5,813 bases of DNA from DATLWR01 sp035576205 (GCA_035576205.1 DATLWR010000133.1:1-5813), one strand, 5' to 3'; counted from the first letter of the stretch, positions 1-5,596 are shown. Numbers and translations are program-made. The notes: generated from the sequence alone by a model not told the origin.

Positions 1-1
1 G

Positions 2-94
2 CATGCTTTCTTCCGCGCTATGGATCTGGGAGCTCTTTCGCTTTCGCACTGCTGCATGGCTGCTCTGCCCGGCATCCGCAAGCTGCTGGGCTGA
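2..94 (+). CDS. 3' end of an unrecognised gene (partial)
   Basis: An open frame enters from the left edge and ends at a TGA at 92-94, giving the last 30 residues of a protein (it finishes ...GIRKLLG). The gene is called because a GC-rich hairpin followed by T residues starts five bases after this stop, as expected behind a plus-strand gene. The tail is moderately hydrophobic, with two adjacent cysteines and a basic end. I do not recognise the family. The other two plus frames are also open here, so the call depends on the hairpin and on the plausible residue composition. Confidence 0.45.
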   Translation, partial: HAFFRAMDLGALSLSHCCMAALPGIRKLLG

Positions 95-98
95 CGAT

Positions 99-122
99 GC
101 GTCCGCCACACGGACGCTTTAT
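99..122 (+). terminator. Probable Rho-independent terminator of the upstream gene
   Basis: GCGTCCG (99-105) and CGGACGC (111-117) form a perfect 7-bp stem around a 5-base loop (CCACA), followed directly by TTTAT. It sits 5 bases after the TGA at 92-94. The T run is short, so termination may be partial. The metal exporter starts only 31 bases further on. Confidence 0.55.
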
Positions 123-152
123 CTCCGGCCAGCGGGGAGGCAGCATTCCGGC

Positions 153-1076
153 ATGAACGAGACGCCTATCACTCCCGCCGAATCCGCCCGCCTGATGCGG
201 CTGGCTACCTATGCCTCGACGGCGACGGCAGTCACGCTGATCGCCGCCAAGCTGGTGGCCTGGTTGATGTCCGACTCGGTCAGTATGCTGGCAACGCTGA
301 TCGACTCGAGCCTCGATGCGCTGGCTTCGCTGCTCAACCTGTTCGCCGTTCGCCATGCGCTGACGCCGCCCGACAAGCAACACCGCTTCGGCCACGGCAA
401 GGCCGAGGCGCTGGCCGGTCTCGGCCAGGCGACCTTCATCACCGGTTCGGCAGCCTTCCTGTTCCTCGAGGCGATCGGCCGCTTCCTGCGGCCGGTGGAG
501 ATTCAGGCGGTCGGTACCGGTGTGGCGATCATGCTGTTCTCCATTGCCGCGACCGTCGCGCTGCTGACCTTCCAGCGGCATGTGATCCGGATGACCGGCT
601 CCACCGCCATCAAGGCCGATGCGCTGCACTACAAGACGGACCTGCTGGTCAACGGCAGCGTTATCGTCGCACTGCTCCTGGCGGTCTACGGCTGGCCGGG
701 CTTCGATGCCGTGTTCGGTATCGCCATCGCCTTCTACATCATCTACAGCGCCTGGGAGATCGTGCGCGAGGCGCTCGATCACCTGATGGACAAGGAGCTG
801 CCGGCTGAGGACCGCGAGAAAATCAAGCAGATCGCGCGCCGGCATCCGGATACCCGCGGTATCCACGACCTGCGCACCCGCCAGGCCGGCAATACCGTCT
901 TCATCCAGCTGCATCTCGAGCTCGACGACCAGCTGACGCTGCTGAAGGCGCACCGTATCGCCGACGAGGTCGAGGCGGAGCTGATGCAGGCCTTTCCGGG
1001 GGCCGAGGTGATCATCCATGAAGATCCGGTCAGCCTGAAGGAAGTGCAGCCGGAATTTATCGAGGTGAAAGAGTAG
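153..1076 (+). CDS. fieF: Cation diffusion facilitator, FieF/YiiP-type divalent metal exporter
   Basis: Inner-membrane, proton-coupled exporter of divalent metals (Zn2+/Fe2+ in E. coli FieF). The product is 307 aa, against 300 in E. coli. All metal-site residues are present with a constant offset of six from E. coli: site A D51, D55, H159, D163; site B D74, H77, H81; site C in the cytoplasmic domain H238, H254, H267, H289, D291. About six membrane helices occupy residues 15-205, followed by the dimerising C-terminal domain (about 210-292). The ATG at 153 is chosen because it gives the family-length N-terminus and has GGAGG at 136-140, though the 12-base gap is long. The frame stays open upstream to base 3, but that stretch crosses the terminator hairpin and lacks family character. 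The secretin-like gene starts 5 bases after the stop, so the two are probably cotranscribed. Exact metal preference cannot be read from sequence. Confidence 0.93.
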   Translation: MNETPITPAESARLMRLATYASTATAVTLIAAKLVAWLMSDSVSMLATLIDSSLDALASLLNLFAVRHALTPPDKQHRFGHGKAEALAGLGQATFITGSAAFLFLEAIGRFLRPVEIQAVGTGVAIMLFSIAATVALLTFQRHVIRMTGSTAIKADALHYKTDLLVNGSVIVALLLAVYGWPGFDAVFGIAIAFYIIYSAWEIVREALDHLMDKELPAEDREKIKQIARRHPDTRGIHDLRTRQAGNTVFIQLHLELDDQLTLLKAHRIADEVEAELMQAFPGAEVIIHEDPVSLKEVQPEFIEVKE

Positions 1077-1081
1077 CCCCT

Positions 1082-1873
1082 GTGCTGCGCCTGCCGTTGC
1101 TGCTTTTTTTGCTGCTCGCCGGCACGGTCGCCCATGCCGAGACGGCCGTCGTCGAGGTCTATTACCTGCCGCTGGCGGAGGCCGAGTCGGCGGTCCGCAC
1201 CCAGCTTTCTCCCGCCGGTTCGGTCACATCCATGCCGTCGCGGCGGCTGCTGATCATTCAGGACGATGCTGCGCACATCGAACAGGCCACGGCGCTGCTC
1301 AAGCGCCTCGATGCCAGGCCGGTGCAGTATCGCGCGACGGTGACGATCAGCCAGGGCGAACAGCGAAGCAGCCTTGCCGCCGGCGTGCAGGCGGTATTGC
1401 CGGGCGGCTGGGTCCGCCTGACGGCCAGTGCCTCGGCCGACTCCATGAGCGACAACCGCAGCTACAACCTGCGGCTGCAGTCCGGGCAGCCGGCCAATAT
1501 CGAGGCCGGCGAGATCGTGCCGCTCACCACCGAGGTGCAAAGCTGGCTGGCCGGCTACGGGATCGTGGAAACGGTGACGCTGGTGCCGGTGACCGGCGGT
1601 TTCGACGTGCTGGTGCAGCCGGCCGGCGGCAATATGGTGCGCGTGCAGTTGCGGCCGTGGCTGCGTCGCCTGCAACCGGGCATGCATGGCGAGGGCGGTA
1701 ACATCGCCGTGGCGGCTGCCGATACGGAACTGACCATCCCATTGGGCAGCGAGGTGGCGATCGCCGCCACCAGCGCCGATGCGCGAATGCTCGGGGTCGC
1801 ACTGGGCGCCGCACGCGCCTCATCCGGCAGTAGCCAGCTGCTCATGAGGCTGAAGGTGGAGCAGCTGCCCTAG
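1082..1873 (+). CDS. Exported secretin N-domain-like protein without a pore domain
   Basis: A 263-residue protein with a GTG start; AAAGAG at 1068-1073 lies 8 bases upstream as a weak ribosome site. Residues 1-19 form a signal peptide (hydrophobic LPLLLFLLLAG, cleavage after AHA), so it should be periplasmic or outer-membrane associated. Residues about 22-86 follow the N0/N1-type pattern of secretins: an opening VVEVYYLPL strand, an EAESAVRTQL helix, a RRLLIIQDD strand, then a helix ending LLKRLDARP. Residues about 130-190 (SGQPANIEAGEIVPLTT, then TLVPVTGGFDVLVQP) resemble the entry of the secretin domain, where a G-x-x-x-P element is typical. The protein then ends without the long beta-barrel segment; full secretins are usually well over 400 aa. 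Such short proteins are often labelled NolW- or GspD-like. It follows fieF by 5 bases, but no functional link is evident. Role unknown: assembly factor, regulator of a secretin, or stand-alone periplasmic protein. Confidence 0.75.
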   Translation: MLRLPLLLFLLLAGTVAHAETAVVEVYYLPLAEAESAVRTQLSPAGSVTSMPSRRLLIIQDDAAHIEQATALLKRLDARPVQYRATVTISQGEQRSSLAAGVQAVLPGGWVRLTASASADSMSDNRSYNLRLQSGQPANIEAGEIVPLTTEVQSWLAGYGIVETVTLVPVTGGFDVLVQPAGGNMVRVQLRPWLRRLQPGMHGEGGNIAVAAADTELTIPLGSEVAIAATSADARMLGVALGAARASSGSSQLLMRLKVEQLP

Positions 1874-1879
1874 CAGGCC

Positions 1880-1893
1880 GCTCCGTTGGGAGC
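1880..1893. terminator. Short hairpin between two convergent genes
   Basis: GCTCC (1880-1884) pairs with GGAGC (1889-1893) around the loop GTTG, and the stem can extend by two more pairs past a one-base bulge. It lies in the 24-base gap between the stops of the secretin-like gene (1873) and the EF-hand gene (1898), so it could act in both directions. There is no T run on either side, so this is a weak terminator candidate. Confidence 0.3.
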
Positions 1894-1897
1894 CGGG

Positions 1898-2332
1898 TTA
1901 GCGACTCAGGCGGTAAAGCTGTGCCATGCGGGACTGCCAGAACTGCCGGTATTCGTCGGCCGTCACCTCACCGTCGCCATTGGCATCCATGCTCTTGAAG
2001 CGGTCCTGGGCGCGCTGCTGCACCATGACCATGTACTCGTCGAACGAGACGCCTTCGCTGGCGTTGGTATCCAGTGCCATGAAGCGGTTGACGATCTTGT
2101 CGGTGGCGCTCAGCGGACCGGTAGTGCCGGGCGCGGCTGCCGCTCCTCCCTCTCCGGGAGCTGCCGGCGCTTCCTCGTCGGTCGGGGCGGCCGACTCGTC
2201 GGGGGTTGCAGCATTCGCCGGGACGGTGGCGGCTGGCGGGTTGTTCGTGCCACCGCCGGCCGGGGGCTGCGCCCAGGCCGTCGTTGCCCCGAGCATCAGA
2301 ATGGCCGCCAGTATCCATCGCGTGATCATCAT
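1898..2332 (-). CDS. Small secreted EF-hand calcium-binding protein
   Basis: A 144-residue protein. Residues 1-21 are a signal peptide (TRW followed by a hydrophobic core, cleavage after AWA). Residues about 22-75 form a low-complexity linker rich in Ala, Pro, Gly, Thr and acidic residues. Two EF-hand loops follow. Loop 1 (88-99, DTNASEGVSFDE) is non-standard, with Glu where Gly is usual at loop position 6. Loop 2 (116-127, DANGDGEVTADE) is canonical. Paired EF hands bind Ca2+, so a periplasmic or cell-surface calcium-binding role is inferred; no enzymatic domain is present. Two ATGs are adjacent. The AGGAG site is only 3 bases from the first but 6 from the second (2329), so Met2 may be the true start. 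The gene is convergent with the secretin-like gene and divergent from thyA. Partner and function are unknown. Confidence 0.85.
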   Translation of the reverse strand: MMITRWILAAILMLGATTAWAQPPAGGGTNNPPAATVPANAATPDESAAPTDEEAPAAPGEGGAAAAPGTTGPLSATDKIVNRFMALDTNASEGVSFDEYMVMVQQRAQDRFKSMDANGDGEVTADEYRQFWQSRMAQLYRLSR

Positions 2333-2335
2333 GCA

Positions 2336-2340
2336 CTCCT
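2336..2340 (-). promoter_or_regulatory. Ribosome binding site of the EF-hand gene
   Basis: Read on the minus strand this is AGGAG. It lies 3 bases before the ATG at 2332 and 6 bases before the ATG at 2329, which favours initiation at the second Met. Confidence 0.6.
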
Positions 2341-2402
2341 GTCACTGCCGCCTTGCTTTGGCCGCGGCAGAGGGCAGCATAGCCAAGACTTCAGTGGCAG
2401 GC

Positions 2403-2406
2403 GAGG
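2403..2406 (+). promoter_or_regulatory. Ribosome binding site deciding the thyA GTG start
   Basis: GAGG seven bases before the GTG at 2414. It supports that start although the reading frame stays open far upstream, across the EF-hand gene on the other strand. Confidence 0.65.
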
Positions 2407-2413
2407 GAAAAAG

Positions 2414-3247
2414 GTGAGGGCGTATCTCGATTTTCTGCAGCATGTGCGCGATCACGGCACGAAAAAGGGGGATCGCACCGGCACCGGCACGGTCTCTGTA
2501 TTCGGCTACCAGATGCGCTTCGATCTCTCCGAAGGCTTCCCGCTGGTCACCACGAAGAAGGTGCACCTGAAATCGATCATCCACGAGCTGCTGTGGTTCC
2601 TGAAGGGCGACACCAACATCGCCTACCTGAAGGAGAACGGCGTCTCGATCTGGAACGAGTGGGCTACCGAATCGGGTGATCTCGGCCCGGTCTACGGCTA
2701 CCAGTGGCGCAACTGGCCGGCACCGGGCGGCAGCCATCTCGACCAGATCGCCGCACTCATCGAGCAGATCAGGGCGAGGCCGAATTCGCGGAGATTGATT
2801 GTCTCGGCCTGGAACGTCGCCGACCTGCCGGACGAATCGATCAGTCCGCAGGCCAATGTGGCGCAGGGGAAGATGGCGCTCGCTCCCTGCCATGCCTTTT
2901 TCCAGTTCTATGTCGCCGACGGCAGGCTCTCCTGCCAGCTCTACCAGCGCAGCGCCGATATTTTCCTCGGCGTGCCGTTCAACATCGCTTCCTATGCGCT
3001 GCTCACGATGATGGTCGCACAGGTGACGGGGCTTGAGCCGGGCGATTTCGTGCATACCTTCGGCGATGCGCACATCTACCTGAACCACTTCGAGCAGGTG
3101 AATACCCAGTTGTCGCGCGAGCCGTTCGGCTTGCCTACCATGAAGCTCAATCCGGAGGTGAAGGATATCTTCGACTTTACCTATGAGGACTTCGAACTCT
3201 CCGGCTACGAAAGCCACCCGGGCATCAAGGCGCCGATCGCTATCTAG
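2414..3247 (+). CDS. thyA: Thymidylate synthase
   Basis: Cytoplasmic homodimeric enzyme that methylates dUMP to dTMP using 5,10-methylene-tetrahydrofolate, releasing dihydrofolate. The product is 277 aa, against 264 in E. coli. Active-site residues are all present: R21 in DRTGTGT, E58, W80, Y94, catalytic C159 in the LAPCHAFFQFYV motif (E. coli C146), R179, D182 and N190 (QRSADIFLGVPFN), H220 and Y222. The C-terminus is the expected HPGIKAPIAI. The extra length is one 13-residue segment at about 139-152, just before the catalytic loop. The GTG start is chosen because the protein then begins MRAYLDFLQHV, aligning with the E. coli N-terminus, and because GAGG sits 7 bases upstream. The upstream continuation of the frame is a shadow of the EF-hand gene. 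The stop lies only 6 bases from the convergent stop of the repeat-protein gene. Its pathway partner folA begins about 2.5 kb downstream. Confidence 0.97.
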   Translation: MRAYLDFLQHVRDHGTKKGDRTGTGTVSVFGYQMRFDLSEGFPLVTTKKVHLKSIIHELLWFLKGDTNIAYLKENGVSIWNEWATESGDLGPVYGYQWRNWPAPGGSHLDQIAALIEQIRARPNSRRLIVSAWNVADLPDESISPQANVAQGKMALAPCHAFFQFYVADGRLSCQLYQRSADIFLGVPFNIASYALLTMMVAQVTGLEPGDFVHTFGDAHIYLNHFEQVNTQLSREPFGLPTMKLNPEVKDIFDFTYEDFELSGYESHPGIKAPIAI

Positions 3248-3253
3248 GACACG

Positions 3254-3562
3254 TCACTTCCTGGCTTTGTCGTATACGGCCGCGGGCCTCTCCGCTTTGA
3301 GATAGTTGGCGTCAGGACGGCCGGACTTGATATAGGAAGCATCCGGTTTTTTGGGCGTGGCCGATGATGACGTTGCCTGATTTGCATTGGAGGGTTGTGT
3401 TGTGGCTTGGGATGGAGGGTTGTTGCCCGGCGGCGCGGCCAGTACGTCACCGACGCTGATACCCATGGTCATGCCAAGCGTCGCTGCGGCAATGGCCAGC
3501 CGCAGCATTCCATCACGGTCAGTGGCAGACGTTTCCGCTACGGATTCATGTTCGCTGTTCAT
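3254..3562 (-). CDS. Small one-span protein with three C-terminal decapeptide repeats
   Basis: A 102-residue protein that I do not recognise. Residues 1-18 are acidic and polar. Residues about 19-43 form a hydrophobic, Met/Ala/Gly-rich segment ending VLAAPP, which could be a membrane span or an uncleaved or atypical signal peptide. Residues 44-72 are rich in Pro, Ser, Thr, Gln, Asn and Ala. The tail consists of three imperfect repeats: DASYIKSGRP (74-83), DANYLKAERP (84-93) and AAVYDKARK (94-102), each with a conserved Ala, Tyr and Lys; the first two share Arg-Pro at the end. The start at 3562 is supported by GGGAGG five bases upstream. The gene overlaps the end of the YkgJ-family gene by 17 bases, pointing to coupled translation. 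It is probably an envelope protein with the repeat tail outside the membrane; its function is unknown. Confidence 0.75.
   Translation of the reverse strand: MNSEHESVAETSATDRDGMLRLAIAAATLGMTMGISVGDVLAAPPGNNPPSQATTQPSNANQATSSSATPKKPDASYIKSGRPDANYLKAERPAAVYDKARK
3284..3343 (-). repeat. Two tandem 30-base coding repeats (decapeptide units)
   Basis: Bases 3343-3314 and 3313-3284 encode DASYIKSGRP and DANYLKAERP; a degenerate third unit follows at 3283-3257. The units agree better in protein than in DNA, because synonymous positions have diverged, so this is an old or selected duplication rather than a recent slippage product. Confidence 0.7.
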
Positions 3563-4238
3563 GCTTGCCTCCCGTCAGTCCATCCAGCCAGATATCGATG
3601 GCGGCGATATGCAGCTCCGCCTTCGCGGCCGGATTTTCCGGCATCTCCAGACGCTGCTTATCGCAGTAATGGCCGACAATCTGATCCACGTCAAGCCACT
3701 CCATGAAGGCAGGAGTATCATCGCCGGACAACATGGCCGACGGCACACTTTCCGCCAGCTCCGGGGCGCTCTCGAACGCCGGCTGCAGCGCATCAAACAT
3801 CCGGTAAAACAACGCCTGATAACGGTCGGCGACTTCCATGTAGGGATAAGCCCCCTGTCGCGTCAGGAATGCGCCGATGCTGCCATCCTGCCCGTAGACG
3901 CCTTCGGTCTGCGGGTGCGGGGCGAGTTCGACAAACGTCTCCTCGCCGGTGGCGCTGACACGCCGGCCGAGCGGATAGGTCCTGCAGGCAAGCGGCCGGT
4001 CAGCATGGACACTGCACTGTTTGCCGTCGAGAAAGATACAGGCGTCGTCATCCGTAGCGCGCAGATAGGGGCCGTTTCTTTCAAGATGACGGCGCACGAA
4101 ATCCCCAGTGGAAATGCCCAGGTTCCTTGCTAACCGGAGTATTTCATACGGGTTGACCTGGATACGCTTGTGATAGCAGCAACGTCCGCAACCGTTGCAT
4201 TGGTACGAGAACGGGGTGTCCTGCCGCAGGGGAGACAT
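3546..4238 (-). CDS. YkgJ-family cysteine-cluster protein (CxxCxxCC, metal-chelating type)
   Basis: A 230-residue cytoplasmic protein. The N-terminal half carries the family signature CNGCGRCC (C14, C17, C20, C21), followed by CIFLDGKQCSVHADRPLACRTYP with C67, C75 and C85. This cysteine arrangement is that of the zinc- or iron-chelating CxxCxxCC family (UPF0153/YkgJ), for which I know no settled enzymatic role. Residues from about 100 to 230 carry no motif I recognise and look like a helical extension. The ATG at 4238 shares its A with the TGA stop of the truncated hemoglobin gene (TGATG) and has no ribosome site of its own, so it is probably translated by coupling. Its 3' end overlaps the repeat-protein gene by 17 bases. 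Placement behind a hemoglobin suggests, without proving, a link to redox, iron or nitric-oxide physiology. Confidence 0.88.
   Translation of the reverse strand: MSPLRQDTPFSYQCNGCGRCCYHKRIQVNPYEILRLARNLGISTGDFVRRHLERNGPYLRATDDDACIFLDGKQCSVHADRPLACRTYPLGRRVSATGEETFVELAPHPQTEGVYGQDGSIGAFLTRQGAYPYMEVADRYQALFYRMFDALQPAFESAPELAESVPSAMLSGDDTPAFMEWLDVDQIVGHYCDKQRLEMPENPAAKAELHIAAIDIWLDGLTGGKHEQRT
3568..3573 (-). promoter_or_regulatory. Strong ribosome binding site for the repeat-protein gene
   Basis: Minus-strand GGGAGG lies five bases before the ATG at 3562, inside the 3' end of the YkgJ-family gene. It shows that the 17-base overlap is a real start and not an annotation artefact. Confidence 0.65.
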
Positions 4239-4630
4239 CAGGGCTGATTACGCATGAAGTCCGCCACCTTGTAGAGGGCGGTGGAGATTTCGGCACGCAG
4301 CGCCTTGTCCTCGACCGTATCGGCCAGCGCCTGGTTCATGCACAGCATCCACTGGTTGCGTTCCGATTCCGCGATGGCGAACGGCATGTGCCGCATGCGA
4401 AGGCGTGGGTGGCCGTATTTCTCGCTATAGAGCGGCGGGCCGCCCAGCCAGCCGCAGAGGAACTCGAACAGTTTCTCTTCGGCGCGGCCGAGGTCTTCGT
4501 GCATGCCGCGGATGCCCTGTGCCTCGGGCAGCGAGTCCATCAGCTCGTAGAAACGCTTCACCAGCCGGCGGACACCCTCCTCGCCGCCGATGCGTTCGTA
4601 GTGGGTTCGGGTATCGCTGCTGATCTGCAT
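4238..4630 (-). CDS. Group II truncated hemoglobin (2-on-2 globin)
   Basis: A 130-residue heme protein. The family pattern is clear: YERIGGEEGVRRLVKRFY at the start, with Tyr28 as the likely B10 residue; His44 is probably CD1; GGPPLYSEKYGHPRLRMRH leads to the proximal heme ligand His81 (F8); Trp94 in RNQWMLCM is the G8 tryptophan typical of group II. Known members bind O2, NO or CO, and roles in NO or peroxide defence have been proposed for some. The start at 4630 gives a normal N-terminus. An in-frame ATG at 4660 would add ten residues that look unlike the family and would place the start 10 bases from a hairpin. Neither has a good ribosome site, so the start is uncertain. The stop overlaps the next gene's ATG by one base. 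The transporter gene lies upstream on the same strand. Confidence 0.9.
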   Translation of the reverse strand: MQISSDTRTHYERIGGEEGVRRLVKRFYELMDSLPEAQGIRGMHEDLGRAEEKLFEFLCGWLGGPPLYSEKYGHPRLRMRHMPFAIAESERNQWMLCMNQALADTVEDKALRAEISTALYKVADFMRNQP

Positions 4631-4670
4631 GGTTCGGCCATCATGGGGAACGGGCAGCATCCGATCAATA

Positions 4671-4694
4671 GCGGGCAGGAGAGGAATTGCCCGC
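4671..4694 (-). terminator. Hairpin between the transporter and hemoglobin genes
   Basis: GCGGGCA (4671-4677) and TGCCCGC (4688-4694) form a perfect 7-bp GC-rich stem with a 10-base loop, just after the transporter stop (4700). On the minus strand the stem is followed by TATTGAT rather than a T run, so it may be a weak terminator, an mRNA processing site or a 3'-end stabiliser that separates transporter expression from the downstream trio. Confidence 0.4.
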
Positions 4695-4699
4695 GCAGT

Positions 4700-5590
4700 T
4701 TATGCTGGCGCCAGGCGGCGTGACGGCAGTATGGAGATGCTGACGCCGATCAGCACCAGCAGGCCGCCGGCCAGTTGCGAGGCGGTCGGCGGTGCGGCGA
4801 CGACCGCGCCGAGCAGCATGGCGAACACCGGCACGAGGTTCAGGAAGATGGCGGTGCGCGCCGCTCCCAGCCGCACGATGCCCATACTCCAGAACAGGTA
4901 GGCGAGCACGGTGCCGCCGACGGCCATCACCGCCATCGATATTTCGGCTTTGGCATGCGGCCAGGCCAGATGCTCGCCGCTGCCGAGCGCGATGGTCAGC
5001 AATACGGCACCACCCGCCGCCATGATCCAGGTGGTGTTCACCAGCGGCGAGCCCGGCGGCATGTAGCGGCGGCAGAAGACGTTGTACAGCGCCCAGAAGA
5101 GATTGGCCGCCAGCATCAGCAGGTCACCGACGGAGAAGTGCAGGGCGAGCAGGTTGGCGAGGTGTCCTTCGGTCACCACCACCGCCACGCCGGCCAGGGC
5201 GACGGGCAGCGCGACGAGATGGCGCAGCCCCGGCCGCTCGTTCAGGAGCAGGGCGGCCAGCAGCGTGGTGAGCAGTGGGTTGGTCGCCATGATCAGCGCG
5301 GCATTGTTGGCCGAGGTGTCACGCAAGGCATAGAAGAAGAACAGGTTGAAGGCGACGATGCCGACTACGCCGAGCATCAGGTAGGTGGCGCCGTGCCGCC
5401 TGAGCGGTGCGAACAGCGGCTCGCGGGCAAAACCGGCGATGGCGAGCATCAGGGCGGCGCCCAGCACGAAACGCATGGCCGCCGCCCACAGCGGCGTCAT
5501 GTCCTGCAGCACGAAACCGCCGAGCACGAAATTGGCACCCCAGAAAAGGGCGGCGGTCGTCACGAGCAGGTAGGTGTTGGCGTTCGCCAT
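4700..5590 (-). CDS. EamA/DMT-family inner-membrane transporter
   Basis: A 296-residue, very hydrophobic protein with the two-domain EamA layout. Domain 1 (about 5-138) contains the opening FWGANF motif and the ALRDTSANNAALI...NPLLTTLLAALLLNERP helices. Domain 2 (about 154-287) starts GDLLMLAANLFWALYNVFCRRY and ends with a short basic tail. About ten membrane spans can be counted, at roughly 6-26, 34-53, 69-88, 95-115, 123-140, 153-170, 184-202, 217-236, 244-262 and 270-288. Family members export amino acids, metabolites or drugs; the substrate cannot be read from sequence. The ATG at 5590 is chosen because GAGG lies 6 bases upstream and the membrane segment begins at once. A frame extension to 5653 would cover the likely promoter. 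The gene is divergent from folA and lies upstream of the hemoglobin gene on the same strand, separated by a hairpin. Confidence 0.92.
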   Translation of the reverse strand: MANANTYLLVTTAALFWGANFVLGGFVLQDMTPLWAAAMRFVLGAALMLAIAGFAREPLFAPLRRHGATYLMLGVVGIVAFNLFFFYALRDTSANNAALIMATNPLLTTLLAALLLNERPGLRHLVALPVALAGVAVVVTEGHLANLLALHFSVGDLLMLAANLFWALYNVFCRRYMPPGSPLVNTTWIMAAGGAVLLTIALGSGEHLAWPHAKAEISMAVMAVGGTVLAYLFWSMGIVRLGAARTAIFLNLVPVFAMLLGAVVAAPPTASQLAGGLLVLIGVSISILPSRRLAPA

Positions 5591-5596
5591 CGGTTT

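Larger units (their letters stand above)
2333..2413. promoter_or_regulatory. Divergent control region, EF-hand gene / thyA, with a 7-bp inverted repeat
   Basis: These 81 bases must hold the start signals of both divergent genes. CTGCCGC (2345-2351) and GCGGCAG (2364-2370) form a perfect inverted repeat around 12 bases. A minus-strand TATGCT (2381 down to 2376) is a possible -10 for the EF-hand gene, but no convincing -35 sits at the right distance. No good sigma-70 pair is visible for thyA. The inverted repeat could be an operator or a transcript hairpin; its role is a guess. Confidence 0.35.

Noticed and set aside
3..152. 50-residue N-terminal extension of the metal exporter
   Set aside because: It runs through the terminator hairpin and the tail of another gene, lacks family similarity, and homologues begin near the ATG at 153.
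18..1019. 333-codon minus-strand open frame opposite fieF
   Set aside because: Shadow of a high-GC gene: composition is rich in Arg, Gln, Asp and Gly with no recognisable domain, and the plus strand encodes a complete FieF with all metal ligands.
779..1687. 302-codon minus-strand open frame spanning fieF and the secretin-like gene
   Set aside because: It crosses the boundary of two plus-strand genes and has the His/Arg/Gln-rich composition of an antisense shadow.
1886..2413. Long in-frame plus-strand extension upstream of thyA
   Set aside because: It is antisense to the EF-hand gene, which has a signal peptide, EF loops and a ribosome site. ThyA homology begins exactly at the GTG at 2414.
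2477..2494. CACCGG short tandem repeat
   Set aside because: It encodes the conserved RTGTGT of thymidylate synthase and is explained by the protein.
2342..3217. 291-codon minus-strand open frame opposite thyA
   Set aside because: Antisense to a complete, fully conserved thymidylate synthase.
3387..4133. 248-codon plus-strand open frame opposite the YkgJ-family gene
   Set aside because: The minus strand carries the cysteine signature and operon overlaps; the plus frame has no motif and no ribosome site.
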